64,000 nt of DNA, taken from contig NZ_QLKQ01000019.1 in assembly GCF_003349955.1 (NCBI RefSeq), positions 28,195 to 92,194 of the forward strand. Reading direction: 5' to 3'. This document shows, piece after piece, positions 1-10,771 of this stretch. Made by a program: the position numbers and the translations under genes. Source of the stretch: Azospirillum brasilense (lineage in GTDB: Bacteria; Pseudomonadota; Alphaproteobacteria; Azospirillales; Azospirillaceae). The notes below the pieces were generated by a model that saw nothing but the letters and a program-made list of their open reading frames with translations, did not search any database and was not told the origin of the DNA. Every line of letters begins with the position of its first letter. The stretch's first letter is position 1.

Positions 1-1
1 C

Positions 2-1015
2 ACCATCGACAGCTTCCTGCTGCACCGGCTGACCGGCGGGCGGGTGCACGCCACCGACGCGACCAACGCCTCGCGCAGCATGGTCTTCGACATCCACCGC
101 CAGGACTGGGACGACGAGCTGCTCGCCCTGTTCCGCATCCCCCGCGCCATGATGCCGGAGGTGCTGGACAGCAGCGCCGAGTTCGGCGCGACCGAACCGG
201 ACCTGTTGGGCCGCGCCATCCCGATCACCGGCATCGCCGGCGACCAGCAGGCGGCGACCTTCGGGCAGGCCTGCTTCCAGCCGGGCATGGTCAAGTCCAC
301 CTACGGCACCGGCTGCTTCGCCCTGCTGAACACCGGCGGCGAGCCGGTCGAGTCGCGCTCCAACATGCTGACCACCGTCGCCTACCGGCTGGACGGGCGG
401 ACGACCTACGCGTTGGAGGGCTCCATCTTCATCGCCGGGGCGGCCATCAAATGGCTGCGCGACGGGCTGGGGATCATCACCCACGCTTCGCAGACCGACG
501 ACATGGCGACCCGCGTTCCGGACAGCCACGGCGTCTATCTGGTGCCGGCCTTCGTGGGGCTGGGCGCCCCCCACTGGGACCCGGAGGCCCGCGCCGCCAT
601 CTTCGGCCTGACGCTGGACGCCGGCCCGGCCCACATCGCCCGCGCCGCGCTGGAGGCGGTGGCCTTCCAGACCCGCGACCTGCGCGACGCCATGGTCTCC
701 GACTGGTCGGCCGCGCACACGGCGACCTCCGACGCGCTGCGGGTGGACGGCGGCATGGCGGCGAACGACTGGCTGTGCCAGTTCCTCGCCGACGTGCTGG
801 ACCTGCCCGTGGAACGCCCGGCGGTGATCGAGACGACCGCGCTGGGCGCCGCCGGGCTGGCCGGGCTGAAGGCCGGAGTCTACCGCGACCAGGCGGCGCT
901 GGCCGGCGCGTGGCGCTGCGACCGCCGGTTCGAGCCGCGGATGGACGCGGCCAAGCGCGTCCGCCTCTACGACGGCTGGCTGGACGCCGTGCGCCGCGTG
1001 CGCCGTGAACGCTGA
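2..1015 (+). CDS. glpK: Glycerol kinase, C-terminal part (5' end outside window)
   Basis: This is an open frame entering from the left edge; 337 residues are visible, against about 500 for a full glycerol kinase. The enzyme phosphorylates glycerol to sn-glycerol-3-phosphate with ATP in the cytoplasm. Visible FGGY-kinase features are GIAGDQQAA followed by YGTGCF, the [15 protein letters not shown] stretch typical of GlpK, and the C-terminal ATP-site segment [14 protein letters not shown] followed by [12 protein letters not shown]. The SDR gene starts 12 bases after the stop, so the two are probably co-transcribed. Another FGGY sugar kinase is possible, but the GLGAPHWD segment favours glycerol kinase. 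Confidence 0.9.
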   Translation, partial: TIDSFLLHRLTGGRVHATDATNASRSMVFDIHRQDWDDELLALFRIPRAMMPEVLDSSAEFGATEPDLLGRAIPITGIAGDQQAATFGQACFQPGMVKSTYGTGCFALLNTGGEPVESRSNMLTTVAYRLDGRTTYALEGSIFIAGAAIKWLRDGLGIITHASQTDDMATRVPDSHGVYLVPAFVGLGAPHWDPEARAAIFGLTLDAGPAHIARAALEAVAFQTRDLRDAMVSDWSAAHTATSDALRVDGGMAANDWLCQFLADVLDLPVERPAVIETTALGAAGLAGLKAGVYRDQAALAGAWRCDRRFEPRMDAAKRVRLYDGWLDAVRRVRRER

Positions 1016-1027
1016 GGGACAGAAGCC

Positions 1028-1801
1028 ATGACGTGGTTGGGCGAGGATCTGCGCGGCAAGCGCGTGCTGGTGACCGGAAGCAGCCGGGGCATCGGGGCGG
1101 CGGTGGGCACCGCCTTCGCCAGTCTTGGCGCGCAAGTGGCGCTTCACGGTTCTGGTGGCAACGATGCCGCGGCCCGGCTGGCGCTCGCCCTCACGGCGGG
1201 CGGGACGGAGGTCTACGCCGTTACCGGCGACTTCCGCGACCCGCGCGCCGTGGAGTCGGCGGTTGACGCGGCGGTGCAGGCGCTGGGCGGGCTGGACATC
1301 CTCGTCAACAACGCCGGCACCATGGTCGGGCGGGTGCCGCTGGAGCGGATCGGCGACGATTTCCTGGACGAGGTGATCGACCTCAACCTGCGCTCGGTCG
1401 TCGTGGCCTGCCGGCGCGCCCTGCCGGCCCTGCGCGCCTCCGGGGGCGGGGCCATCGTCAACACCGTCTCCATCTCCGCCCGCACCGGAGGCAGCCCCGG
1501 TTCCTCGATCTATAGCGCGTCGAAGGCCTTCGTCTCGACCTTCACGCGCTCCCTGGCGGCGGAGCTGGCGCCGGACCGCATCCGCGTCAACGCCGTTTCG
1601 CCCGGCACCATCGACACCGATTTCCACCAGCGCTACTCCTCGCCGGAGAAGTTGGCGGCGACGGCGGCGCGCATCCCGCTGGGCCGGCTGGGCACGGCGG
1701 AGGACTGCGTCGGCGCCTATCTGTTCCTGGCGTCCGACGCGCTCAGCGGCTACATCACCGGGCAGGTGATCGAGGTGAACGGCGGCCAGCTCATGGCGTG
1801 A
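1028..1801 (+). CDS. SDR-family NAD(P)-dependent oxidoreductase
   Basis: A 257-residue classical short-chain dehydrogenase/reductase. The cofactor motif TGSSRGIG is at residues 16-23, NNAG near residue 94, and the catalytic Ser and YSASK (Tyr-x3-Lys) near residues 150-168. The tail ends in a GGQLMA segment typical of FabG-like SDRs. It lies 12 bases after glpK, so it may oxidise or reduce a polyol, sugar or glycerol-derived substrate, but the substrate cannot be read from sequence. Its 3' end overlaps the convergent ATPase gene by 11 bases. Confidence 0.9.
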   Translation: MTWLGEDLRGKRVLVTGSSRGIGAAVGTAFASLGAQVALHGSGGNDAAARLALALTAGGTEVYAVTGDFRDPRAVESAVDAAVQALGGLDILVNNAGTMVGRVPLERIGDDFLDEVIDLNLRSVVVACRRALPALRASGGGAIVNTVSISARTGGSPGSSIYSASKAFVSTFTRSLAAELAPDRIRVNAVSPGTIDTDFHQRYSSPEKLAATAARIPLGRLGTAEDCVGAYLFLASDALSGYITGQVIEVNGGQLMA

Positions 1802-2357
1802 GGGGCCCCGGCGCGGCAAGCCGATCCAGGACGAAGCGCAGCCGCTCCGTCACCGGCGCCTTGGGCAGCGCGACCAGCTCGTAGCCCAGCCCGCCGTAGG
1901 TTTCGACCATGGCGTCGTGGGTTGCCGCGGCCTCAGCCAGGGTCTGCCGGCGCTCGGCGTCCGGCGCGAAAATCTCCGGCCAGGGCGGTGCCACGAAGAC
2001 GGTCTGGTGATAGCGGAAGCGGCGGGCCGCCGTTTCCAGATGCGCGGGCACCGGACGCTTCATCAGGCGCAGGTAGCCGATGACGTCCGGAATGCCACGG
2101 TCGAAGAAGACCGTCCCCTTCTGCTCCCGCGCGAGGCGGAGGGAGCGCAAATCCCAGCACAGCATCAGCTCCGCGAAGGCCGACGGGTCGATCCAGGGCA
2201 GCGCCGGGCCGCCGATGGCGGTCTGGTCCTGGATGATGGCGCGGCCCGCCTCCACGCTGTGGGCGTGGCCTTCGCGGGCCAGCGCTTCGATCAGGGTGCT
2301 TTTTCCGGAGCCGGGGCCACCCGTGACGACGACGAAGCGATGCGAATCGTCGCTCAT
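1791..2357 (-). CDS. Small AAA-type P-loop ATPase/kinase-like protein
   Basis: A 188-residue protein with Walker A GGPGSGKS at residues 13-20 and a later FFDRGIPD segment that could carry the Walker B/lid acid. It resembles the AAA_28-type small ATPase or nucleotide-kinase-like family. The ATG at 2357 is preferred over longer frames because AGGAGG lies just upstream on the minus strand. It converges on the SDR gene and is divergent from the flavodoxin-fold gene, about 50 bases apart. Substrate and role are unknown. Confidence 0.8.
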   Translation of the reverse strand: MSDDSHRFVVVTGGPGSGKSTLIEALAREGHAHSVEAGRAIIQDQTAIGGPALPWIDPSAFAELMLCWDLRSLRLAREQKGTVFFDRGIPDVIGYLRLMKRPVPAHLETAARRFRYHQTVFVAPPWPEIFAPDAERRQTLAEAAATHDAMVETYGGLGYELVALPKAPVTERLRFVLDRLAAPGPLTP

Positions 2358-2406
2358 GGGACGTCCTCCTGTGTTGTTGGTACAGTCGCCGTGGAAAGGA
2401 CGAATC

Positions 2407-2874
2407 ATGCCGCCCAAACGCCTCCTCGTCGTCGCCCATTGCCCATCGCCCAACACGCGGACGCTGCTGGACGCCGTGCTGCGCGGGGCACGGTCGCCGG
2501 AGGTGCAGGGGGTGGAGGTGCTGGCGAAACCGCCGCTGGAGGCGGGGCCGGAGGATGTGCTGGAGTCGCAGGGCGTGATCCTCGGGACGACCGAGAATCT
2601 GGGGTATATGAGCGGGGCGCTCAAGGATTTCTTCGACCGCAGCTATTACCCTTGCCTAGAGCGCACCCAGGGGCTGCCCTACGCGCTGTTCGTGCGGGCG
2701 GGCCATGACGGGACGGGGACCTGCCGCGCCGTCGCCTCCATCGCGACGGGGCTGCGTTGGCGTCCGGTGCAGGAACCGCTGGTCTGCCGCGGCCCCTACC
2801 GCGACGATTTCGCCGCCTCCTGCGAAGAGCTGGGGCTGCTGATGGCCGCCGGGTTGGAGGCGGGAATTTTCTGA
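2407..2874 (+). CDS. Flavodoxin-fold NAD(P)H-dependent oxidoreductase-like protein
   Basis: A 155-residue cytoplasmic protein. The N-terminal LLVVAHCPSPNTRTLL strand-loop resembles the flavin-phosphate loop of flavodoxin/NAD(P)H:quinone reductase folds. TTENLGYMSGALKDFFDR matches the isoalloxazine-contacting loop of this family, where a designed-looking GxMSGxLKxFxDR segment is common. The start at 2407 follows GGAAAGGAC. It is divergent from the small ATPase. A role in FMN-dependent electron transfer is inferred from the fold only. Confidence 0.75.
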   Translation: MPPKRLLVVAHCPSPNTRTLLDAVLRGARSPEVQGVEVLAKPPLEAGPEDVLESQGVILGTTENLGYMSGALKDFFDRSYYPCLERTQGLPYALFVRAGHDGTGTCRAVASIATGLRWRPVQEPLVCRGPYRDDFAASCEELGLLMAAGLEAGIF

Positions 2875-2997
2875 CGGCCTATGCCCGGCGGGGTGGCATC
2901 TATCGGGAGTGCTATTGACGACACCCCCCATTCATACAGTCTCCTACGTGCAACGAAACAGCGTCACGCCCGATGACGCGAGCATAAGGAGGGGCCG

Positions 2998-4338
<1,341 letters not shown>

Positions 4339-4353
4339 CGGAACGCCGGTCCC

Positions 4354-5217
4354 TTACCCCACGGCGATGCGGTAGTTCAGCTCCCGCGTCGCTCCGGGGG
4401 CGATGTGCACCAGCCCCGGCTTGTCCATGAACTCCCCGTGGAACGCCGCCGGGGAGGCGTGGCCGTGCCAGGGCTCGATGCACAGGAAGGGCGCGCCGGT
4501 CGGCTTCGACCAGATACCCAACTCGTTGAAGCCCTCCCAGGAGACGGTGATGGCCGGTGTGCCGGGCGCGCCGTAACGGACGGAACGGCTGGCCGGCCGG
4601 TCGAGGATCACCGCGTCCCGCGTGAACAGTCCCTCGGTCAGCGGCAGGCGGCGGCCCTCGACGGGCGTCGGTTCCGGCTGCGGCGACAGGAGCCCACCCT
4701 CGACGCGGCGGATCGGCGCGGGCTCGTCGGTTTCGAACAGAAGCGCGTGCGCCTCCTTCGGCACTCCGTCCCGCAACGGCCAGAGGAAGGCCGGATGCAC
4801 GCCGAGCGAGGCGGGCAACGTCTCGTCGCCTGGGTTGGTGATGCGGTGGCGGATGGTCAGCCCGTCCGCGTCCAGCTCGAACATCAGCTCCAAACGGAAG
4901 GCGAAGGGATAGAGCGCGCGGGTCTGCGCGTCGTCGGACAGCGACAGGCGGCAGAGGGTCGCGGTGTGCTCCTCCCAGGCGAAGCGGCGGTCGCGGGCGA
5001 AGCCGTGCTGCGTCATGCGGTAGGTCCGTCCCTGGTGGCGCAGCGTGTCGTCCTTCAGCCGCCCGACGATGGGGAACAGCACCGGCGCGTGGCGCGGCCA
5101 TTCCGGACCGGCCTGCCAGAGCAGCTCCCGCCCGTCGAGGGTCAGCGAGCACAGCTCCGCCCCGTCGGCCTTGATCGCGGCGCCGAGGCGTCCGTTGCTG
5201 AGCGCGTGCCGGTCCAT
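4354..5217 (-). CDS. Aldose 1-epimerase family protein
   Basis: A 287-residue galactose-mutarotase-like beta-sandwich protein. The conserved His occurs in LGVHPAFLWPL near residues 150-160 and the catalytic-base Glu in CIEPWHGHAS near residues 250-260. It probably interconverts anomers of a hexose or hexose phosphate; the exact sugar is not evident. It lies 21 bases downstream of the MarC-type gene on the same strand and may form a two-gene unit with it. Confidence 0.88.
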   Translation of the reverse strand: MDRHALSNGRLGAAIKADGAELCSLTLDGRELLWQAGPEWPRHAPVLFPIVGRLKDDTLRHQGRTYRMTQHGFARDRRFAWEEHTATLCRLSLSDDAQTRALYPFAFRLELMFELDADGLTIRHRITNPGDETLPASLGVHPAFLWPLRDGVPKEAHALLFETDEPAPIRRVEGGLLSPQPEPTPVEGRRLPLTEGLFTRDAVILDRPASRSVRYGAPGTPAITVSWEGFNELGIWSKPTGAPFLCIEPWHGHASPAAFHGEFMDKPGLVHIAPGATRELNYRIAVG

Positions 5218-5238
5218 GGGCCGAGTCCTTTGTGGAGA

Positions 5239-5886
5239 TCAGTGGGGCGGATAGACCGCGGTGATGCCTTCGATGATCGTCTGGGCGGCCAACGCCGCCA
5301 GGACGATGCCCAGAACGCGGCTGACCGTGTGGATCACCGTGCGGCCGAGCAACCTGTTCACCAGATCGGCGACGACCAGCAGCGCCATGACGCTGCCCAC
5401 GGCGACCGCGGCCGCGCCCAGCACCATGCCCTGGCCGCCCAGCGTCGCGCCGTAGCGGTCCATCAGCAACAGCGTGGAGGTGATGGCGCCCGGCCCGGCG
5501 ATCAATGGAATCGCCAGCGGAAAGACGGCGAGGTCGTGGGCCTCCTCCTCCGTCCGGGCGTCGTCGGCGGTGCGTTCCTTGCGCTCGGCCCGGCGCTGGA
5601 ACAGCATTTCGAAGGCGATCCAGAACAGCAGCGCGCCGCCGGCGATGCGGAAGGCCGGCATGCCGATGGACAGGGCGCTCAGCACCAGCTCGCCCAGATA
5701 GGCGAAGAAGACGATGATGGCGAAGCTGATCAGCGGGCCGCGCAGGGCGATGGTGCGCTTGCGCCGGCTGTCGAAGCCACGGGTCAGGCCGAGATAGATC
5801 GGAACCAGCCCGATCGGATCGACCACGACGAGAAACACCACGAGCGCGCTGATGAAATCTTCCACGGACGGCCCCCCGGAGTGCAT
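5239..5886 (-). CDS. MarC/UPF0056 family integral membrane protein
   Basis: A 215-residue inner-membrane protein with about six hydrophobic segments. Family hallmarks are FLVVVDPIGLVPIYLGLT near the start, RIAGGALLFWIAFEML in the middle and PLAIPLIAGPGAITST later. The family is widespread and its function is unsettled; the old link to multiple antibiotic resistance is not supported for E. coli MarC. The ATG at 5886 is chosen; a GTG at 5865 is possible and a longer frame reaches 5934. Confidence 0.88.
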   Translation of the reverse strand: MHSGGPSVEDFISALVVFLVVVDPIGLVPIYLGLTRGFDSRRKRTIALRGPLISFAIIVFFAYLGELVLSALSIGMPAFRIAGGALLFWIAFEMLFQRRAERKERTADDARTEEEAHDLAVFPLAIPLIAGPGAITSTLLLMDRYGATLGGQGMVLGAAAVAVGSVMALLVVADLVNRLLGRTVIHTVSRVLGIVLAALAAQTIIEGITAVYPPH

Positions 5887-6001
5887 GGCCTTGCTGGCCC
5901 ACCTTCTGTTAGCAAAGCCACCAAAGGCGGCCAAGGGGAGGCTCGTCGAAAAACGCTGATTGCGGACCGCAATCCATGCTGGCGCATGGCGTGGCCGTGG
6001 T

Positions 6002-6007
6002 TATAAT
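6002..6007 (+). promoter_or_regulatory. Candidate -10 box of the chemosensory operon
   Basis: A perfect TATAAT lies 42 bases before the first gene of the chemosensory cluster, in an AT-rich island. No good -35 hexamer is visible at the usual 16-18 base spacing, so an activator or another sigma factor may be needed. Confidence 0.4.
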
Positions 6008-6049
6008 CGCTTCACAATTCAAATTTTCTCTCCTCCCGGAGCACAGGCG

Positions 6050-6457
6050 TTGAGCAAGACCGTAATCGTCGTGGACGACAGCAAGCTGTCCCGCATGCAT
6101 GTCCGCGGCATAATACTTCGGAACAAGCCGGATTGGACGGTCATCGAAGCGGCGAACAGCGCTGAACTTTATGGAAAACTGGACGAAGGTGATATCCATA
6201 TCGCCATAATCGATTTCAACATGCCCGGCGACAACGGCCTGGAGGCCGCCGCCCGCCTGCTGCAGGCGAAGCCGGACATCCGCGTCGCCATCATCACGGC
6301 CAACGCCCAGGATTCGGTGGTGTCCGGCATCCGCGCGCTGGGCGCCGCCTTCATGCCCAAGCCGCTGGAGGAGGAGCAGATGGCCCGCTTCCTCACCGCC
6401 GCCAGCCTGCCGCGCCGCCCGTCTTCCAACGATGCGTCCGGCGGGGGCACTGTTTGA
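6050..6457 (+). CDS. Single-domain response regulator (CheY-like)
   Basis: A 135-residue receiver domain without an output domain. The acidic pair is in IVVDDSKLSR, the phospho-acceptor Asp in AIIDFNMPGDNG, and the conserved Lys in FMPKPLEEE. The TTG at 6050 is taken as start because the receiver fold begins there and GGAG lies about nine bases upstream; an upstream ATG at 5960 would sit before the TATAAT. It is the first gene of the chemosensory operon and is directly followed by a CheC phosphatase, a likely functional partner. Confidence 0.87.
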   Translation: MSKTVIVVDDSKLSRMHVRGIILRNKPDWTVIEAANSAELYGKLDEGDIHIAIIDFNMPGDNGLEAAARLLQAKPDIRVAIITANAQDSVVSGIRALGAAFMPKPLEEEQMARFLTAASLPRRPSSNDASGGGTV

Positions 6458-6484
6458 CCGGTCCGGCCCGGCCGGGACGCGCCG

Positions 6485-7123
6485 ATGGACACGATCCCCA
6501 TGGGGCTTGAGCTGGACGATCTGGAACGCGACGCGCTGACGGAGCTGGGGAACATCGGCGTCGCCCGGGCGTCCACCGCGCTCAGCCGGATGATCGGCGG
6601 GCCGGTGGAGATTTCGGTGCCGATGGTCAGCCTGATCCCCGGCGATCGGGTGTCCGGCCAGCTGCGGTCGGCGCTGCCGGGAGCGTTGATCGCGGTCACC
6701 GAGTGCCTGTCCGGCGCCTTCCTCGGCTCGGCGATCCTGCTGATGCCCGAACGCAGCGGCCTGCCGCTCGCCGCCGCCGCCCTGCCGCCCGGCGTTCCCA
6801 AGGAGGACGCGGCGGAGCTGGTGGAGGAGGCGCTGGCCGAGGTCGGCAACATCGTGCTGAACAGCTGCCTGTCCTCCATGGGCAATCTGCTGGGCGTCGC
6901 GGTCGGCACCACCCTGCCGCAGGTCTTGCGCGGCGTGGGGGACGACCTCCTGGAGCGCTGCGGCGTCGCCCTGACGGCGGAGGCGCAGGCCATCCTGTTC
7001 CACGTCACCTTCCGCACGCCGCCCCACGACGTCGAGGGGACGGTCGTCCTGGCGCTCGACGCCGGGTCCGCGGTGGAGCTGAAGGCGGCCATCGGGCGCT
7101 ACATCGGCCGGGTATTGGCCTGA
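6485..7123 (+). CDS. cheC: CheC-family phosphatase
   Basis: A 212-residue CheC/FliY-type protein with two active-site helices. The first fits [D/S]-x3-E-x2-N-x22-P exactly: D16, E20, N23 and P46. The second is EALAEVGN followed by NSCLSSMGN, with Glu at the first position. CheC dephosphorylates CheY-P, often with CheD, but no cheD is in this window. It sits between the receiver gene and the MCP gene. It is clearly related to the second CheC at 18527-19168; both share LERDALTEL near the start. Confidence 0.9.
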   Translation: MDTIPMGLELDDLERDALTELGNIGVARASTALSRMIGGPVEISVPMVSLIPGDRVSGQLRSALPGALIAVTECLSGAFLGSAILLMPERSGLPLAAAALPPGVPKEDAAELVEEALAEVGNIVLNSCLSSMGNLLGVAVGTTLPQVLRGVGDDLLERCGVALTAEAQAILFHVTFRTPPHDVEGTVVLALDAGSAVELKAAIGRYIGRVLA

Positions 7124-7212
7124 GGGCCGTCACCCGGCAGCAATCGACACACGCCAATCAACAAGAGCCCCCGGCAGGAACGCACGGGCTCGCGGGGCAA
7201 GGGGTTTGGATC

Positions 7213-9186
7213 ATGGCCTTGGTCAAGAAGAAGCGGATCGACACGGCGAGCGCCTCCCGCAACGCGGACGGCGGCGAGGATGCGACGGTGCTTCCCAACG
7301 ACGCCGCTCTGCCCAACCAGCCCGACAACGCCCTGTCGACCCGCCGCGCGGCGGAGGTGCGGCGGCGCGCCCGCGCCGGCAACCGGCGGCGCAAGGCTGC
7401 GGAAGGCATCGCCGCGGCGGCGAACGAGCTGGCCAGCGGCGTGACCCAGGCCGCCGCCGCCGCCGAGGAGCTGCGCAAGGCGATGGAGCAGGTGGCCGCC
7501 GGCGCGGAGGAGGCGGCCAGCGCCACCCAGCAGTCGCAGCGGATGATCGATCGCAGCGCCAGCCTGATCGGGCGGGCGCGCGGCAACGCCGAATCCTCGC
7601 TGTCGCGCATCGAGGCGTTGCAGGCGCTGATGAAGGACGTCAGCGGCCAGATCCTCGCCTCCGTCGATGGGCTGGTCCGCGCCGCTACGCGCCAGGAGGC
7701 CGCCGTCGCCCTGGTCCGCGACCTGGAGCGGCAGGCGGCGGAGATCGGCACCATCGTCGAGGGGGTGGCGGTCATGGCCGACCAGACCAACCTCCTGGCC
7801 CTGAACGCCGCCATCGAGGCCGCCCGCGCGGGCGACGCCGGGCGCGGCTTCGCCGTGGTGGCCGACGAGGTGCAGGCCCTGGCCGAGCGCTCCGAACGGT
7901 CCGCCAACGAGATCAACCGCATGGTCGCGGAGATCCAGAAGGCGGTGGGGGCCATCGCCGAGAGCATCGTGACCGGCGCCGACGCGTCCAAGGCGGAGGT
8001 GGAGCGGGGTCGTCAGATCGCCGGCCAGCTCGACCGGGTGCGCGACGGCATGGGGGACATCGCCCGCGGCGCCCAGGAGACCATCAAGGCCGCGCTCGAG
8101 GCCGATTCCGCCGGGCGGGAGGCGCAGCGCGGCGCCGAGAGCGTGGCTTCGGCCGCGGAGGAGCAGGCGGCGGCCAGCGAGGAGGCGCTGAAGACCGTCG
8201 GCGAGCAGGCCAAGGCGCTCGCCCAGAGCGAACAGGCCGCCGGCCAGCTGTCCGATCTGGCCGACGAGCTGACCGGCAGCACCGACGTCCACCGCGCCGC
8301 CGGTGATCTCGCCTCGGCCGCCGAGCAGCTGTCCGCCGCCATCGAGGAGATCAACCGCGCCGCCGCCCAGATCATGGCGGCGATCACCCAGATATCCCGG
8401 GGCGCCCAGGCCCAGGGGGCGGCGACCCACCAGTCCAGCAGCGCCATCGAGGAGATCGAGGCCAGCGCCCGGCTCGGCCACAGCCGCGCGGAGGAGGCGC
8501 TTCAGCGCTGCGTCAGCCTGGAGGCGCTGCTGTCCGAGACTCAGGGCATGGTGGGCGCCCTGACCGCCGGGGTGGGGGAGGCGGTCGCCGCCAGCCGCCG
8601 CACGGTGGAGCGCATCGGCGCCATGGAGCAGATCGGCCGGCGCATCGACAAGGTGGTCGACGCCATCTCCATCATCGCCATTCAGACCGGCATGCTGGCG
8701 GTCAGCGGTTCCATCGAGGCGGCGCGCGCCGGGGAGTTCGGGCGCGGCTTCACCGTGGTCAGCAACGACATCCGCAACCTCGCCCGCGACAGCTCGGAGA
8801 ATGTCGAGCGGGTGAAGGACATCGTCCACGCCATCCAGGACCAGATCGGGCGCGTCCGCCGCGACATCGAGGACATCGGGAGCGAGACGGCGCGCCAGTC
8901 CGCCCGCCACCAGGAGTTCGCCGGAAGCCTCGCCGCCGCCATCGCCGACCTGGGCACCGTGACCTCCGGCAGCCGCGAGATCGTCGAGGACGCCGGCGAG
9001 GTCCAGCGCGCCGTGGCCGAGGCGCAGAAGGGCGTGGAGCAGGTCGCCGCCGCGGCCAACCAGGCCAACCGCTCCGCCAACGAAGCGGCCAAGGCCGCGC
9101 GGGAGCAGGCCAAGGGAGCGGAGGAACTGGCCGCCGCCATCGAGCAGATCGCCGCCATGGCCGAAGAACTGCAAGGGGCCGGCTGA
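7213..9186 (+). CDS. Soluble methyl-accepting chemotaxis protein with two signalling hairpins
   Basis: A 657-residue chemoreceptor with no transmembrane segment or recognisable sensor domain. The first signalling tip is canonical: [18 protein letters not shown], then [11 protein letters not shown], near residues 187-227. A second, diverged tip lies near 487-527: [18 protein letters not shown], then [11 protein letters not shown]. Each tip is flanked by long Ala/Glu-rich heptad segments, so the whole hairpin looks duplicated; Glu-rich segments resemble methylation helices. The N-terminus [10 protein letters not shown] recurs in the HEAT protein of the same operon. It should signal to the CheW/CheA proteins encoded downstream and be modified by CheR/CheB. 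Confidence 0.92.
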   Translation: MALVKKKRIDTASASRNADGGEDATVLPNDAALPNQPDNALSTRRAAEVRRRARAGNRRRKAAEGIAAAANELASGVTQAAAAAEELRKAMEQVAAGAEEAASATQQSQRMIDRSASLIGRARGNAESSLSRIEALQALMKDVSGQILASVDGLVRAATRQEAAVALVRDLERQAAEIGTIVEGVAVMADQTNLLALNAAIEAARAGDAGRGFAVVADEVQALAERSERSANEINRMVAEIQKAVGAIAESIVTGADASKAEVERGRQIAGQLDRVRDGMGDIARGAQETIKAALEADSAGREAQRGAESVASAAEEQAAASEEALKTVGEQAKALAQSEQAAGQLSDLADELTGSTDVHRAAGDLASAAEQLSAAIEEINRAAAQIMAAITQISRGAQAQGAATHQSSSAIEEIEASARLGHSRAEEALQRCVSLEALLSETQGMVGALTAGVGEAVAASRRTVERIGAMEQIGRRIDKVVDAISIIAIQTGMLAVSGSIEAARAGEFGRGFTVVSNDIRNLARDSSENVERVKDIVHAIQDQIGRVRRDIEDIGSETARQSARHQEFAGSLAAAIADLGTVTSGSREIVEDAGEVQRAVAEAQKGVEQVAAAANQANRSANEAAKAAREQAKGAEELAAAIEQIAAMAEELQGAG

Positions 9187-9208
9187 CCGGCCGGCGGGGA
9201 GACGACCC

Positions 9209-10753
9209 ATGGCCGCGATCATCCGCCACGACGGCGTGCGTTCCTTCGTCCTCTTCACGGTCGGCGGCGTGGGGCTGGCCCTGCCGCTGGACGAGGTCCT
9301 GGAAATCCTGCGCCCGCCCGCGCTGGTGTCCATCCCGCTGGGGCCCCCCGGCCTGGAAGGGCTGGCCCGGCGGCGCGGCGCCGTGCTGCCGGTCATCGGG
9401 CTGCGCCGGGTCCTGGGCCTTGCCGGGGCCGGACAGGGGGGAGCGGATGGCGGGGCGGCGGCGGCGCGGCTGCTGATCGTCCGCCACAAGAGTCAGCCGG
9501 TCGGCCTGTTGGTGGACCACGTCCTCGGCCTGTCCGCCGTGGACGAGGACCGCGTCGTCGATTCCGGTGCGGTGCCCGATCCGTCCATCGAGGCGGATCT
9601 TCTGGCCGGTGCCGTCCTGGCCGGGGATGGGCGGGACGGCGCGCTGATTCTCGATCCCGGCCCGCTGATCGAGCGCCAGTTCGCCGACCTCGGGCCGGCC
9701 GGTGGCCCCGCCGGGGCGGCGGATTTCAACGCCTCCGCCCCGCCCAAGACCCTCGCCGTGGTGCGGCAGGATGAGGAACAACTCGTCGTCCTCACCGTTG
9801 CCGGACAAGAGTTCTCGCTGCCGGTGGCGGCCGTGCGGGAGGTCGTTCCGGTTCCGGAAGCGGTGACCCGGGTTCCCCGCGCCCGTCCGCATCTCCTGGG
9901 CATGATGACGTTGCGCGACGCGCTGCTTCCCCTGGTCGGGCTTCGGGAGCTGTTCGGGCTTGACGCCCGGAAGGGAATGGACCGTGGCAAGGTGGCCGTC
10001 CTGCGCACGGCGGAGGGGCTGGTCGGTGTGGTGGTGGAGGACGTGCGGGAAATCCTGCGCGTTCCCCGCGGACGCATCGACCCGGTGCCGCCGCTGATGG
10101 CGAGGGAGGCGGAGTTCGCGGACATGGACGGCATCGCCCGGCTGGACGGCGGCGCGCGGCTGGTCCCGGTCCTGTCGGCGGAACGGCTGTTCCGTCACGG
10201 CACCGGCGATGGGGCTGGGACGACGGGCGGCGACGCCCGGATGCGGGAAGGAGAGGCGGCTGTGGCGATGGACGCGGAGGCGGAACGGGCGGAGGCCTTC
10301 GTGGTGTTCCGGTTGGCCGGGGCGGACTACGGCCTGCCGGTCGCGGCGGTGCAGGAGGTGTTGCGCCAGCCGGACGCCGTGACCCCGCTGCCCAACGCGC
10401 CGGACTTCGTCGACGGCGTGACGACCCTGCGCGGCGCCGTCCTGCCGCTGGTCGCGCTGCGCCGTCTGCTGCGCCTGCCGGAGGGGCTGGGCAGCGCGGG
10501 GGAGCGTGGCCGCGTCGTGGTGATCGCCGCGGGGGGCGCGCGCGCCGGGCTGCGGGTGGACGGCATGGCCGGGATCGTCCGCATCCCGGTTGGCGCCATC
10601 GGACCGGCCCCCGTCGTATCGCGGGCCCAGCACCGCCTGATCCGCCGGATCGGCGCGCTGGAGAGTGCCGGGGAGCGGCGGATGATTCTGCTGATGGACC
10701 CGTCCGAACTGCTGGACATGGACCAGCTCGCCGACCTGCTGGCCACCGTCTGA
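9209..10753 (+). CDS. Triple CheW-domain coupling protein
   Basis: A 514-residue cytoplasmic protein with three successive CheW-like domains at about residues 10-160, 185-330 and 360-510. Each repeats the pattern of an LPL/LPV strand, a V-R/Q-EV-L helix, a GxxxLRxxxLPL core and a hydrophobic strand ending in the (V/G)L-V-D/E-V turn. CheW links receptors to CheA. No single-domain CheW is encoded in the operon, so this protein is the likely only local adaptor and could cross-link receptors and kinases. Linkers between domains are rich in Gly and Ala. Confidence 0.9.
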   Translation: MAAIIRHDGVRSFVLFTVGGVGLALPLDEVLEILRPPALVSIPLGPPGLEGLARRRGAVLPVIGLRRVLGLAGAGQGGADGGAAAARLLIVRHKSQPVGLLVDHVLGLSAVDEDRVVDSGAVPDPSIEADLLAGAVLAGDGRDGALILDPGPLIERQFADLGPAGGPAGAADFNASAPPKTLAVVRQDEEQLVVLTVAGQEFSLPVAAVREVVPVPEAVTRVPRARPHLLGMMTLRDALLPLVGLRELFGLDARKGMDRGKVAVLRTAEGLVGVVVEDVREILRVPRGRIDPVPPLMAREAEFADMDGIARLDGGARLVPVLSAERLFRHGTGDGAGTTGGDARMREGEAAVAMDAEAERAEAFVVFRLAGADYGLPVAAVQEVLRQPDAVTPLPNAPDFVDGVTTLRGAVLPLVALRRLLRLPEGLGSAGERGRVVVIAAGGARAGLRVDGMAGIVRIPVGAIGPAPVVSRAQHRLIRRIGALESAGERRMILLMDPSELLDMDQLADLLATV

Positions 10754-10771
10754 TCGGAAGGTGGTCCCGTC

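Noticed and set aside
2915..2920. TTGACG upstream of citrate synthase as a -35 box
   Set aside because: No acceptable -10 hexamer lies 16-18 bases downstream.
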